Origin: Zancudomyces culisetae
Taxonomy: Eukaryota > Kickxellomycota > Harpellomycetes > Harpellales > Legeriomycetaceae
Length of the DNA: 28,700 nt
Assembly (NCBI GenBank): GCA_001969505.1
Contig: LSSK01000955.1
Location: 1 to 28,700, forward strand
Reading direction: 5' to 3'
Shown here one piece after another: positions 1 through 10,141 of the stretch. The position numbers and the translations under genes were made by a program. The first letter of the stretch is position 1, and every line of letters begins with the position of its first letter. The notes beneath the pieces were generated by a model that had not been told where the DNA came from, did not search any database, and worked only from the letters and a program-made list of their open reading frames with translations.

Positions 1-216
1 CCAGGGAGAGAGTAAAGTCAGGAATTAAATAATCAACAAACTAGGCTTGTTATTATTACTTATTTTAATACTTTGTTACATAAATAAACACCAAAGCGGC
101 AAAAAAAATAAACACATTAAAAGAATAAAATAAAAAAGTCAAGTTCCGACAATAAGGAAAGCAACAAATACTAGATTGTAAAATTAATCTTTTTTTTTCT
201 GTGAATAGTCGAAGAA

Positions 217-3200
217 ATGGATTCAGATAAAGAAAGAATAAAGAGTCTACTGAACATGTTCAATCTTTCAGCCCCCACCGCACAACCCGAGGCTGAACCA
301 AAACCCGAACAGGAGCAAAAGGAAAGTCTGATGACCGAACCAGAGTCCAAAGCTGGAGCTGAAAAGAAAGAGAAAGAGAAAGAGAAGGATGGTATTCAAA
401 ACAAACCAGCTACTACAAAAGGCCAAAAAACACCAAGGACAACAAAAACTCCTAATACAGGAAATTCGGGAGCTACATTTCCACCAACCAGTGCTAGTAA
501 TATAGGCAATAAGAAGAACGGCGATAGTGAAAATGTTGGAGGAAAAGGAAAGAATGACAGTACACCAAAGATTTCATCCGATGAGCCAACAGTCTCCGGA
601 ATCAATGTGCTAACCATGCTTTCAAATGCCGAAAAGGAAAGTAGGAGGAAAAGGGCAGGAAAGGAACAAGAGCAAGAGAAGGAGAAGGAGAATGAAGGCA
701 TAGAGCACAAAGCAACGCCAAAAATTACAGGAAGTAGCGAAGAGGTGGTAACAACGCCATTTGATTTTATAAAGATGTTTGTAAAAAGTTCTCAACAAGA
801 AACGAATGGTAGTGATCAGCTGTTACAGCAACAACAACAACAACAACAACAGAAGCAGAAACAGCAGCAAGAAAAGCCGAGGACAAGAACCAAGGCCAAA
901 GTAGGCTCAGAGGAAGATGTGTCTATAGGAGAGACAAAGAGAAAAGTAGGAAAAGAAAAGGATAGGGAGAGAGAGAAGGAGGGTAGAAAGCTAAGAGCAA
1001 AGCAAATGAATAGAACAGATAGTGATAGTAGTGCACAGCATTCGAATAAAAATGAGCGAGAAGGAGAGAAAGGGGAAGTAAGGGTAGAAGCTGAGGGACC
1101 AAGAGATTTGTTTGCAGAAATTATGAAGGGTAATTTGACAGAAATAGACAGTGATACATATGAGGAACTAAGTGGTGTGAGTCAAAACAGTGTAAAGACA
1201 AAGAAAAAAAGCAATGGTGAAGGTAAAGAAAAGAAGGCAGAGGTAGCCAAGAAGAAGGTAGTGGCAGCCAACCGCAAGGAAAACAGTTACCAAATCAGAT
1301 ATGGAGCGGAAAAGAAAGGACAGAGTGGTAAGGCACCAGTGGAGGTAGAGTCTGTTCCTATAGCACTAGTGGCAACATCAATACCTAGCAATAGCAACGA
1401 TGCGAATGCCAGCAGCGGCACAACAAGGGCATTGGGAGTTAGCGAACGGTATATATGCTATGGTAAGAAATTGGGAGATATCCGAATCATTGATAAAGCA
1501 AATGGAGCTACAGAGCTTTTTAAGGGACACGAAAATGATGTACGGGATATTCAGATACACAACAACCAGCTGGTGGCTAGCACAGACAAAGATAATGTTG
1601 TGATTGTGTGGGAAGTGTCACCGACGTTTGCACACCAAAAAATCAAAATGGACCAGACGGTACAACAGATTGAGTGGATTACAATGTCTACAAGCGACGA
1701 GCCACACAAGCAGGGGCCAGTATTAGTTGTGGTTGGGGAGCGCAGCGTTGATTTGCTGGTAGCGAATGGACCAGCGATTGTTGCAACCAAGCAGATTTCT
1801 ATTGATTCCAAGATCCAGCGAGTAGCCTGGGTACAGCACTCCAATCAACTGCTTATTGTCAAAGCGAATGGCACACTGCTTAAGTGTACCGTCCATATTA
1901 CCAACAACAACGAAATCCAAGCAGGCAAGCCTGTGCGAGTTCTTTCGTTGTCTTCAGATAATGAGCGTGTTTCTGTTGACTGGATCCATGCTGTAACACC
2001 TCATCCACATGATGATACACAAGGTGGATACCTTGTTGTGTCACGTACAGGCCATTCTGCAATTGATTTGGTATGGATGGGTGTACATGAAGACGACTCT
2101 GCAATTATCCAAACTCTAAGTACAAAGGCTTCTGATGATGAGCATGCGGTTGCTGTGTATGATGATGCAACACGCACCGTTGTAGTTGCTAATAGTAGCC
2201 ATACTTTATTTGTGGCGGTTTCCTTGGTATCAACATCCAAACCTGGTACAAGTAACAGTAGCCTTACGTTCAGTACTGACCAGATACAGTTCAAACCAAA
2301 GGTCAATGACTCTCTTGTGTCAATGGAGGCCATTCCGTTGGCTCTTGATTCCAACTTCAAACCTACTTTTGGAGTTGGCCTTGAATTGTACTGTGTCTAT
2401 TCCAAGTCGATTCAGCAATTCAATTTGCTTTTGTTCGATTCTGCTCGTGACACTGCTCCTCCTGCCAACACTGTTCCTAACAACAATATTGTTGCTGATC
2501 TTGCTGTCGCTCACTCACACCAGCAAATCCCTCACCATCAGGATCTTCATCCAATCCTTCATCATCAGCCACATCAGCCACACCAGCCACATCAGCCAAT
2601 TATGCATCCCCTTCAACCACAACAACATACCCTTCCTCCTCCCGACAACTATGCCCACATTATCCAGTCTTCTGTCAATGCTGTTCTTAACTCTCCAGAG
2701 TTTAAACAATCCGTTGCCGACTCAGTTGCCCAGTCACTTTCGGCAATGGTTCGTGACCACATTGAGGCAACTGTATCTGAATCCATACGCTCAGTATTGA
2801 TTCCTGCATACTCACGGGCAACTTCTGAAATGGTCAACCAGATCCGCTCCTTCTACCTTGACAACCCCTCCAAGCTCGCTATGGCTTCTACTCCCAACTC
2901 ATATTCTGTGACTGTTTCTCCTCCTCAACAACAACTTCAACAACAATCATACAAAAAGTCTCAGCTCTCTGCTTCTGCCGAACCTGCTTCTCCAAGCAAC
3001 CCACCTTCCTCCATCAATTCTCATGTCAATACTTCTTCCAAATTCAAGATCAAATCCAGGGACTCCAAGGACAAATCTACTGACTCGTTTTTACTTGATT
3101 CTTCACCTCCTTCTCAGTCTCTTTATGATTACCTCTCTACCAAAAAGCCCGACTTCGATCCTACTACCGATATTGCTAGCATTACAATTCTAGCCGCCAA

Positions 3201-3474
3201 GCTAACTTCTGATGCTGGTTTAGCATACTCTAACATTTCTACATTTATTTCGACTCTGGACGTGTTGTTGAAGGCCATCAAGTCCAATACTGCGTACCTA
3301 AAGACCAAGTGCGCATCTGACCCTAACTTCAATACCAGAGTGGCTGCTCTAAAATTGCATCTTTCTGATACTCTAGACGAGCTTTGTGACATGGTATCTA
3401 GTAGCGATGATGATGTCCTGACCATCTCAAAGATTAGAGGTTTACAAAGATTATCTAGTTTTTGTTTTGCTTAG
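217..3474 (+). CDS. EDC4: EDC4/Ge-1-like enhancer of mRNA decapping, 1085 aa, single exon
   Basis: Scaffold of the cytoplasmic decapping complex (DCP1-DCP2) in P-bodies. Residues 1 to about 400 are low complexity, Lys/Glu-rich with a Gln run near 205-220. A WD40-type beta-propeller follows at about 404-740 (start RALGVSERYICYG; FKGHENDVRDIQI then NVVIVWEVS is a classic GH...W blade). A His/Pro/Gln-repeat linker lies near 775-800. The conserved helical C-terminus covers about 815-880 (VNAVLNSPEFKQSVADSV, IPAYSRATSEMVNQI), and a terminal helical domain about 966-1085. The order (propeller, linker, helices resembling the LPAFEKSCQAMFQQI stretch of human EDC4) is that of EDC4. The ATG at 217 is the first in a long open frame and has a purine at -3. 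No intron is needed. EDC4 is absent from budding yeast. Family assignment is strong; exact blade borders are not resolved. Confidence 0.88.
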   Translation: MDSDKERIKSLLNMFNLSAPTAQPEAEPKPEQEQKESLMTEPESKAGAEKKEKEKEKDGIQNKPATTKGQKTPRTTKTPNTGNSGATFPPTSASNIGNKKNGDSENVGGKGKNDSTPKISSDEPTVSGINVLTMLSNAEKESRRKRAGKEQEQEKEKENEGIEHKATPKITGSSEEVVTTPFDFIKMFVKSSQQETNGSDQLLQQQQQQQQQKQKQQQEKPRTRTKAKVGSEEDVSIGETKRKVGKEKDREREKEGRKLRAKQMNRTDSDSSAQHSNKNEREGEKGEVRVEAEGPRDLFAEIMKGNLTEIDSDTYEELSGVSQNSVKTKKKSNGEGKEKKAEVAKKKVVAANRKENSYQIRYGAEKKGQSGKAPVEVESVPIALVATSIPSNSNDANASSGTTRALGVSERYICYGKKLGDIRIIDKANGATELFKGHENDVRDIQIHNNQLVASTDKDNVVIVWEVSPTFAHQKIKMDQTVQQIEWITMSTSDEPHKQGPVLVVVGERSVDLLVANGPAIVATKQISIDSKIQRVAWVQHSNQLLIVKANGTLLKCTVHITNNNEIQAGKPVRVLSLSSDNERVSVDWIHAVTPHPHDDTQGGYLVVSRTGHSAIDLVWMGVHEDDSAIIQTLSTKASDDEHAVAVYDDATRTVVVANSSHTLFVAVSLVSTSKPGTSNSSLTFSTDQIQFKPKVNDSLVSMEAIPLALDSNFKPTFGVGLELYCVYSKSIQQFNLLLFDSARDTAPPANTVPNNNIVADLAVAHSHQQIPHHQDLHPILHHQPHQPHQPHQPIMHPLQPQQHTLPPPDNYAHIIQSSVNAVLNSPEFKQSVADSVAQSLSAMVRDHIEATVSESIRSVLIPAYSRATSEMVNQIRSFYLDNPSKLAMASTPNSYSVTVSPPQQQLQQQSYKKSQLSASAEPASPSNPPSSINSHVNTSSKFKIKSRDSKDKSTDSFLLDSSPPSQSLYDYLSTKKPDFDPTTDIASITILAAKLTSDAGLAYSNISTFISTLDVLLKAIKSNTAYLKTKCASDPNFNTRVAALKLHLSDTLDELCDMVSSSDDDVLTISKIRGLQRLSSFCFA
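825..851 (+). repeat. CAA/CAG microsatellite coding polyglutamine
   Basis: A run of CAG/CAA codons encodes about nine consecutive Gln within the disordered N-terminal part of the EDC4 protein, followed by further Lys/Gln alternation. Confidence 0.9.
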
Positions 3475-3861
3475 TTTCGTTCTAAACTATCTTTTTATTG
3501 TTGTCCATTTTCGTTCATTTTCATCTTTTATAATTTTAATGGCTAATATTAAAAAAAGAAAAATTAAACTCAACAGTGCTAAAAAAAAAAGTGTGGTTCA
3601 GTTATTTATGCTCATTAATTTGTGATTAGTAATCCTAAAATGAGTATTATATATAATTTTTAATTGCTTTTTATTGTTGTTTAAATTATTATAAGGGAAA
3701 AATAAAACCCCAATCATCTTGTAAAATAAACAATATCAAATCTCACTTTTTCCCCTCACAAATTTTTTCTCTGTATCTCTATCTCTATCTCTATTTCTTC
3801 CATTTCTCTTTTTTTTTTGACTTTGTAGAAAACAACTACTTGTAAAAGAAATACATAAGCA
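3475..3861. other. Intergenic spacer EDC4 to TFB3
   Basis: About 390 bases holding the EDC4 3' region and the TFB3 promoter/leader. It is AT-rich. A pyrimidine-rich (CTCTAT)n-like stretch lies at about 3769-3800, followed by a T run just before the TFB3 start. No further gene is visible. Confidence 0.7.
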
Positions 3862-5192
3862 ATGGACACATTATGGGAAGCCAACAAACAAAACATTCCT
3901 CCCTACATAGCGGACAACGATGTGTGCCCAGTTTGTCGAAGCGATCGGTACCTTAATCTGCAAATGAAGCTATTCATTACTCCCTGTTATCACAAAATGT
4001 GTTCAGCCTGTATCGAAAGATTATACTCTATGGGTCCAGCGCCTTGTCCCATCCCTGGATGTAACCAAATTCTACGTAGAGCCAATTTCTACCAGCAAAT
4101 CTTTGAAGACTTGACTGTAGAAAGAGAAATTCGTGTGCGTCAACGACTATCAAGAATTTTTAATAAACAACAACGCGAATTTGCAAGCTTGCTGGATTAT
4201 AATAACTATTTGGAATTTGTCGAGGATATTACTTTTAAATTGGTTAATAACATTGATTCCCAGGAAACAGAATTGATGCTCGCTAAATACATGAATGAGA
4301 ATAAAACATCTATCCAACATAACTTGAACTTGCAGGTACTTTTTCTTGTTATTTTTTTGACTTTTCTTTTTTTTAAAAGAAAAAAGAAGAAAGAAACACT
4401 TATAATCATGTTAGTAATATATACTTTTTTTGAACAATACTTTTATCCTTTTCTAACAATGTTAAATTTGCACGGTAAATACCAAAATAGAATAGGGAAA
4501 ACAAACTCTATACCTTAAAACAGCAACAAATCTATGCTGCTAAAAACAAATCTAAATCCGAATACTTGAATCTACTACATTCAGAAAAAGAATCAAAGAA
4601 AAAGGCCAAACTAGATTTAATAAACCAATTGGTAATAAAAATAACTTGCCTTGACACCCACATTATATATAAACTTAAATAAGTGCTATTTATCTTTAAA
4701 TAGTAATAGTAATAATAATAATAGCAAAATTATACCAAGTCAAAAGACTTGTATTAACACATATTTATGTATTTATAGGCGAATAGTGATAAGGATGCCA
4801 AGGATATACTTTTGGAAAACGCTGCTAGTTCACTGAGAAAGTCAGCAGCATCATCTTCACACACCACCCAAGGACGTGTATCTACTGGTATCAGTGGCGC
4901 TGGTGGGTATTTCAATCCACTAGCCAAATCTACCACGTCTGCTTCTGCTTTTGCTTCCAATTCTGATGACGAGAATGTGGAAGTTGATCCATTTCTACAC
5001 TGTTACAATAAACCAAAGTACATTGATTCCATTAAACCCCACTACGTCGATGGAAATCCGGCTATTAAACCTGCCTTTTCAAACAATGCTTTGGCTGGTG
5101 GGTTTTCATTAAACATGCATTATAGATATTTGATTGAGGCTGCTATGAGTGGTATTGACCTTCCACCAAAGAGCAATGCGTTGAAAAAATAA
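3862..5192 (+). CDS. TFB3: TFIIH subunit Tfb3/MAT1, CDK-activating kinase assembly factor, 331 aa, 3 exons
   Basis: RING-finger subunit that bridges the CDK7-cyclin H kinase to core TFIIH in the nucleus. Exons: 3862-4335, 4524-4631, 4779-5192. Introns are GT-AG (gtactt...cag; gtaata...tag) and all junctions are phase 0. The N-terminal C3HC4 RING is complete: C22, C25, C42, H44, C47, C50, C62, C67. After it comes the MAT1 helical region (LLDYNNYLEFVEDITFKLVN, then NENKTSIQ), a Lys/Glu-rich coiled coil (EYLNLLHSEKESKKKAKLDL) and the C-terminal CDK/cyclin-anchoring tail ending SNALKK. The length matches yeast Tfb3 (about 320). The unspliced frame would run into intron 1 and stop at 4518, so splicing is required. 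Next gene is RIP1, convergent. Confidence 0.93.
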
Positions 5193-5559
5193 CTCTTTTT
5201 ATTCTTATCCTCCTTTCCTCGTTCCTGCTTTCATATCTGTTTTTCATTTGCTCTTTTTCTTGAGATGCTCTGTTTGTATATCTGCATCTATGAATAGACT
5301 TGTAACAATTATCAATTATATTTCTCTGCTTTATCTTTTTGGATTGCTTTTAGCCTAGTAAATGAGATAATGTTTTATTAATCAAATAAATAATAAATTG
5401 TCTTTTAGTTGGACCAAATTGGGTTGTGTGAGAACTTGTAGTATGTTTTGATCCATTCACCACTGAAAAAAAAACCAAAGAATAAAAAGAAAACTAAGAA
5501 TGGAAGGGGGAGGGAGTTATAAATAAAAATAAAATAAAGTAAAAAAACCCAAACCCTAT
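5193..5559. other. Convergent 3' intergenic region TFB3/RIP1
   Basis: Shared 3' region of two convergent genes. AT-rich, with several AATAAA-like stretches (for example near 5384-5395 and 5521-5535) suitable for polyadenylation on either strand. No gene is visible. Confidence 0.65.
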
Positions 5560-6671
5560 TTATCCAACTGTCAACATGTTTCCATCAATACTGTAATCTG
5601 GTACCTCCAAGTTCAATGGTGCTGGTCCCTTACGGATTCTTCCAGAGTAGTCATAGTGGGATCCGTGGCATGGGCAGTAGTATGCGCCAAACTCTCCTGA
5701 ATCTTTAATTGGAACACATCCCAAATGTGTACAAATACCAACAACTACCAACCATTCTGGGATCTTGACTCTGTCCGCATCATTTTGTGGATCAATCAGA
5801 GAAGCCACATTGACACTTCTTGAAAGTTCAATTTGTTCTTGTGTACGGTGGCGCACAAACACTGGCTTGCCTCTCCACTTGAGTGTTACTGAACTACCTA
5901 CTGGAATCTTGGCCAAATCAACTTCAATCTTGGACACTGCCAATACGTCTGCTGATGCTGCCATATTTACCAAAAACTCATGTACTGAGTTTTGTGCTGC
6001 TGCTGTAACAACGGCTCCAGTTGCTCCCAACATGAAGTAGCTGAATACTCTTGAACGATCAGTACTTCCTTCGGCATCGCTCTTTGCATACCCTCCGAAT
6101 GATGGAACTTTACTGGATCCTGGTCCTGAGGCGTAACTACCGTATCTGCGTTGAGCAACTATTCCGGTTGCCTTTGCTATTTTTTGTTTTATTTTAGTTT
6201 GTTTCGATTAGTATGTTTTTATACCCTTTTGTTATTGACAAGTTGTTCGAATATCTTTATTTCCTCTTCCATTTATTATTTTTAATTTTTCTCTTCATTC
6301 AGTTCCATCTAAGATTAGAAATAAACCCTTTCTCTCATCTCCTTCACAAAATCTCCCTCTCTCCCTCCTCCTCCTCCTCCTCCATACAATATTTGTACAC
6401 ATTTCACACAACCAACAAATTCAAAATACATTGAAAAAGAAAGGCTTTCACCTCAATCTATCTGGAATATTCTAATGCTTGATTTATAAAATTTACCTGT
6501 GTATTTGGTTGCATTCAACATATTTTTTTTACCACCAAAAGTAATTTGGCTATTACTAGTATTATTCACGTCAACTACTTTACCTGAATTGGGGAATGCC
6601 GATTTGAACAACTGCTTTGTGGCTGGTGCAGTATAGAATGTCTTGTTACTTAGTACCTTTGAAAAGTTCAT
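5560..6671 (-). CDS. RIP1: Rieske iron-sulfur subunit of the cytochrome bc1 complex, 263 aa, 2 exons
   Basis: Mitochondrial inner-membrane [2Fe-2S] subunit of complex III that passes electrons from ubiquinol to cytochrome c1. Exon 1 is 6671-6497 and exon 2 is 6176-5560. The 320-base intron (gtaaat...tag) splits a codon after its first base. Exon 1 encodes a basic, hydroxylated N-terminus fitting a mitochondrial presequence. The membrane anchor is near residues 100-125 (FMLGATGAVVTAAAQ). Cluster motifs are intact: CTHLGC at 207-212 and CPCHGSH at 226-232. C207, H209, C226 and H229 are the expected ligands, and C212/C228 the expected disulfide. The PVG/GPAPL Pro-loop (KGPAPLNLEVP) follows. The Met at 6033 lies inside the anchor and cannot be the start, because the frame continues upstream to a 3' splice site. 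Confidence 0.96.
6177..6496 (-). other. RIP1 intron 1
   Basis: A 320-base GT-AG intron, long for this window. It contains CTCC/TCC repeats (+ strand about 6355-6382) and T-rich tracts. Confidence 0.85.
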
Positions 6672-7993
6672 CTTGTTTTTTTTTCCTTGGCTCCTTTACT
6701 GTAATTTAAATTCAATAGTCGTTTGTTTTATCTATTCGTTTTCATCTAAAATCTAAAATGAAATTTTATGAATCGGCAAACAATCGAACAAAGGTTTTAA
6801 AAAAAAATCAGCTAAAACACAAAAAAAAAGAGATTAATGAGATTAGTAAAATTATTGATAGTAAGTGTTATTTTTTTTTAATAGGTTTTTCTGTTATCCC
6901 ATTTTTCTTTTTTTTTCTACCTCATTTTTCGTTTTGCACCATTTCAATTTCCACCTTGTGTTTTTTTTTTGCTCCAACTTCCCTTTCTTTTTCAATTGAT
7001 AACGGTAAAATTTTTTTTAGTTTAATATTATTCGCAGCTACACAAAATAAAGAACTGAAAACGATTGTAAGATTACAGTATTTATTCGTGCTGATAAGAG
7101 GGCCACTAAACCTTTTCTATTTTCTATTTTCTATTTTCTGTTTCTTTTTTGGTATTTGGCGCAAATTCAAATCTATCTACTTTGCTATGATTTAATACGT
7201 TGTTTGGATTTTGTCTTTTGCAAAACAAGCCAATACACTACACCCATTACATACAACACTTCAAAAATGCACCAAAGTCCTTTCTCTCTAGTTACAGCTC
7301 GGCTGTTATATTCGTACATACACATTATTAAGGAATGATATACTGCCTGCATTTACACTGTTTTTCTTGAACAAATAAACAGTAAACAAGGGAAACATGA
7401 TTACCAGGCTACATAAGATTGTGGTTTTCGAATACCATGTTTCTGTTTAGCTACTCGCATTTTTTGTATGTTACGTGCAAAGTAGAATAGTATGATATTC
7501 CGAGCGCAATGTGTCAATACAGCAGTGCCAAATACAAGGGAGTGTCTGATGTTTGCTTTACACAAATTTTAATAGTATGTGCTACTGTTTACACACCAAC
7601 AAATGAAAATAAAAACAAAGTGCTAAACTGCTAGCTTTTCTTTAAAATATAAACGAAACTGACTTTACCACAAAGTTCATCTCACATCTTTTTCCTCCCT
7701 ATATAGAGGCATGTAGCCAACCTAATAAACTGGCTTATACTGTGATATATACCCATTACTTTTATCTTTTAAACTTTTTACTTTTTTTTCTGTATCTATG
7801 AATTGTATGCACAGAGAAAGCCATTTCATAGTAATTATTAAGCTATGTTACTACGTATTAAATACACTATATACTGCTTGGAGTATAAAAAAAAGCCTTT
7901 TCCATAGTTTTGAAGTCTATGTATTTCATCCGGGGTATATAGCAAGACACAAAGTGTAAGAAGCAGGGGGAGGGGATGAGGAAGCAAGAAAGG

Positions 7994-8001
7994 TATAAAT
8001 A
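7994..8001 (+). promoter_or_regulatory. TATA box for the secreted Cys-rich protein gene
   Basis: TATAAATA lies about 210 bases before the ATG at 8202. Transcription about 30 bases downstream would start in CA-rich DNA near 8024-8035, leaving a short leader upstream of the probable leader intron. Position and sequence fit a core promoter; activity is inferred. Confidence 0.55.
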
Positions 8002-8083
8002 GATAGCCAGCATACCTACTTATGCCATCAACACAACACTTAGCAAAAGCAATAGTATCGCAGTCATCGCAAATTGACTAAAG

Positions 8084-8164
8084 GTAAGTACAACTAGCTA
8101 CAAAGATTGTAGGCTTTATCGCGGGGCCAACTTGCTAATACATGATCTAACTACTCTAAAATAG
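8084..8164 (+). other. Probable 5'-leader intron
   Basis: A near-perfect donor AAG|GTAAGTA at 8083/8084 and an acceptor AAATAG ending at 8164 bound 81 bases with TAAC-type branch candidates. Removing it deletes an upstream ATG (in acatgatctaac) and joins a short leader to bases 8165-8201 before the start codon. Confidence 0.55.
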
Positions 8165-8201
8165 TAACACAAACAAGCAAAACACTCAGTTAAAAGTAGC
8201 A

Positions 8202-8834
8202 ATGCCGTCTTTAAAAGCCACCATTGGTATGCTCACAATCTCAGCTCTTTCCATGTATTCAATGGCTGAGGAGAAAGCAAAAGTAGCAGAGGTAAAGGAG
8301 GAGATCATCCCTCCAGTCAAAAAAGATGGCTATGGGTATGAAAAGGAGCATGGCCATGCAAATTATGGTTGGTTTGGCTGTAAATGGTTCAACCCAAAGA
8401 AACATGGGTACGGAGATAAGCATGAGCATGGATATGGACATGGATATGGACATGACCATGAACGTAGCGAATATCCCCCATTCCAGAAACGTTCTGGTGA
8501 ATATGTAGCTCCGGAACCCAAGTATGAGGGTGTAGAATACAATCCATATGCAGATACATATGGCAAGTACAAAGGCTCTGAGGTTGGTGATAAATACCAG
8601 AAGCATAACTATGAGCGTGGCTATGAGAACCAGTACTATGAACCAAGGATGGGAGACAAGCACCATGATAAAAGATGCCATGGAAACAGCTACAAATGTG
8701 TTGGCTTTAATAAAAGCAAGTATTTGCAGTGTGACCATGGACGTTACATTGTCCGCAACTGTGGACCTGGAACTGTGTGCCGCCAAAATGGTAAACACAG
8801 TATTTACTGTGGATACCCATCCTACTTTTATTAA
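8202..8834 (+). CDS. Secreted Gly/His/Tyr-rich protein with C-terminal six-Cys chitin-binding-like (CBM19-type) module, 210 aa
   Basis: Predicted secreted or cell-wall protein. A short hydrophobic N-terminus (residues about 6-21, ending SMYSMA before EEKAK) fits a signal peptide with cleavage near 22/23. The middle is low complexity, rich in Gly, His and Tyr (HGYGHGYGHDH). The C-terminus holds six Cys starting at C159: RCHGNSYKC, YLQCDHGRYIVRNCGPGTVC, and YCGYPSYFY at the end. The spacing and the CGPGTVC motif are those of fungal CBM19-like chitin-binding modules. Dibasic Lys-Arg pairs at 96-97 and 157-158 are candidate Kex2 sites, the second directly before C159. No enzyme domain is present, so a wall-associated or effector-like role is inference. 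The ATG follows a probable leader intron and a TATA box. Confidence 0.72.
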   Translation: MPSLKATIGMLTISALSMYSMAEEKAKVAEVKEEIIPPVKKDGYGYEKEHGHANYGWFGCKWFNPKKHGYGDKHEHGYGHGYGHDHERSEYPPFQKRSGEYVAPEPKYEGVEYNPYADTYGKYKGSEVGDKYQKHNYERGYENQYYEPRMGDKHHDKRCHGNSYKCVGFNKSKYLQCDHGRYIVRNCGPGTVCRQNGKHSIYCGYPSYFY

Positions 8835-9207
8835 ATCTTTACTCCAACACTTTCTCCTTCTTCCTCGACCTTTTTTTATTTAATTGGTGAAAGTTTGGGC
8901 TCAAATTCTAAAAAATATTTGCTTGACATATAATTAACTGTTGTTTTTCTTAATATCAAAGTAATAAACACTGATAAATGCCTAAAAATGGAAATTTTGG
9001 CAAAAGGGTTACCAGCACAGAAAATTAAACTACCACTAGCGGGTAAGTATGCGGACGTTATGCGGTATACGGTTACTTTATTTACAATAAACGATTAAAA
9101 TGGTGGCACAGGACATGCTGGAATGTGTCCAAACATCTATTATTTGCAAAATTAATTCAGTACTTTTGCCATTCCTACTATTACACAGAGCAGCAAAAAA
9201 AGCACCA
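8835..9207. other. Convergent 3' region between the secreted protein gene and RRP17
   Basis: AT-rich shared 3' region. It contains one small ATG-initiated frame at 8988-9098 (36 codons, starting MEILAKGLPAQK) with a consensus-like donor GGTAAGT inside it. I could not find a convincing continuation, so it is not called a gene. Confidence 0.5.
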
Positions 9208-10141
9208 TTATTTCTTCTTGGATTTTTTCGAAGTTTTAGAGGCAGAAGCCGTATTTCCAGAGTGGGATTCACTATCAAATTTACCAACCTATATTGTAGC
9301 CATAATAGAATTAGTTTTGTTGCTAGAATTCAATAGTGATATCTATTTAAAATGAAAAAACGTCTTACACTTGATTTTGCTTCTCTTAGCTGTTTTTTCA
9401 AAAATGCTTGAGGTGTGATCAATTTTTCAAGTTTAGATTTTTTCCTAGAAGGTTCTACTGTTTTTGTATTACCACTTTTTTTGTCTTCGTTTTCGTTCTG
9501 ATAACTAAAATCGTCATATAGCAAAGGATTGTCCAAGTCGAGGTTTTCTATTACAGTAACGGTGGTTTTGGAATTCTCAGATTCCAAAACTCTAATCTTT
9601 CTTTTAGGCTCGTCGTTTTCTGAATCTACAGGCTCCGATTCTGATTCTGATCCCGACTCTGACTCTGCACCATCCTCCCTTAGATTTGATTGATTCTCGA
9701 GCAATGCCTGCTGGAATTGCCGCTTCCTCTCTTCTCTTTTCTATTTTAATTTTATGATTCATATAAGCACTCTACCAATTTCAGGGTAAACTGAGATAGG
9801 TATATCAATACAAACACGTACCTGTTTTCTAAACTCTTGAATTTCCTTTTTTTCTCGAAGTTTTGCCGACTGGATCTTAGTTTCTTTCTTTGCCAACTTG
9901 CGTTTTCTAAAACCGGTCAGGTACTCTCTATTGTGCATAATTTTAATTTAATACTGAATACAAATATACCTTTTTTGGAACTCTTATACAGAACTAAAAA
10001 CGATAATAATAATAATAATGGCAATGAGACTTACGCTCTTGAAGCGGGATCGAACTCGATACTTTCAATTTGATCTTTTTTTGCCTTTCGCTTTTTGGTA
10101 TATACCTGCTGGCCCCGAGATAGTAAACCGATATTGTCCAT
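9208..10141 (-). CDS. RRP17: Rrp17/NOL12 (Nop25 family) nucleolar ribosome-biogenesis protein, 221 aa, 4 exons
   Basis: Nucleolar RNA-binding protein of the Nop25/Rrp17 family. Yeast Rrp17 is reported as a 5'-3' exonuclease in pre-60S 5.8S/25S 5'-end maturation. Exons: 10141-10035, 9927-9822, 9740-9369, 9288-9208; introns are gtaagt/tag, gtacgt/tag and gtaaga/tag, and the phases close. Family motifs are KRKAKKDQIESIEFDPASR, then across intron 1 EYLTGFRKRKLAKKE and a Lys/Arg/Glu coiled coil (KLREKKEIQEFRKQ, KREERKRQFQQALLE). An acidic Ser/Glu stretch (ESESGSESESEP) and a basic tail (KTSKKSKKK) follow. The tail is in exon 4; without the last splice the frame ends in unrelated sequence. Total length is close to yeast Rrp17 (235). 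Confidence 0.9.

Larger units (their letters stand above)
6672..8201. other. Divergent intergenic region RIP1 / secreted Cys-rich protein
   Basis: About 1.5 kb between two divergently transcribed starts. The half nearest RIP1 is dominated by T runs, which create a spurious open frame at 6758-7195. The half nearest 8202 contains TATA-like sequences (about 7884 and 7994) and a probable leader intron. No extra coding gene could be supported. Confidence 0.6.

Noticed and set aside
6758-7195. Open frame of 145 codons starting with ATG near the RIP1 promoter
   Set aside because: Its length comes from A runs coding Lys and T runs coding Phe. There is no domain, and it sits within 90 bases of the divergent RIP1 start. 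Possible splice variants gave nothing recognisable.
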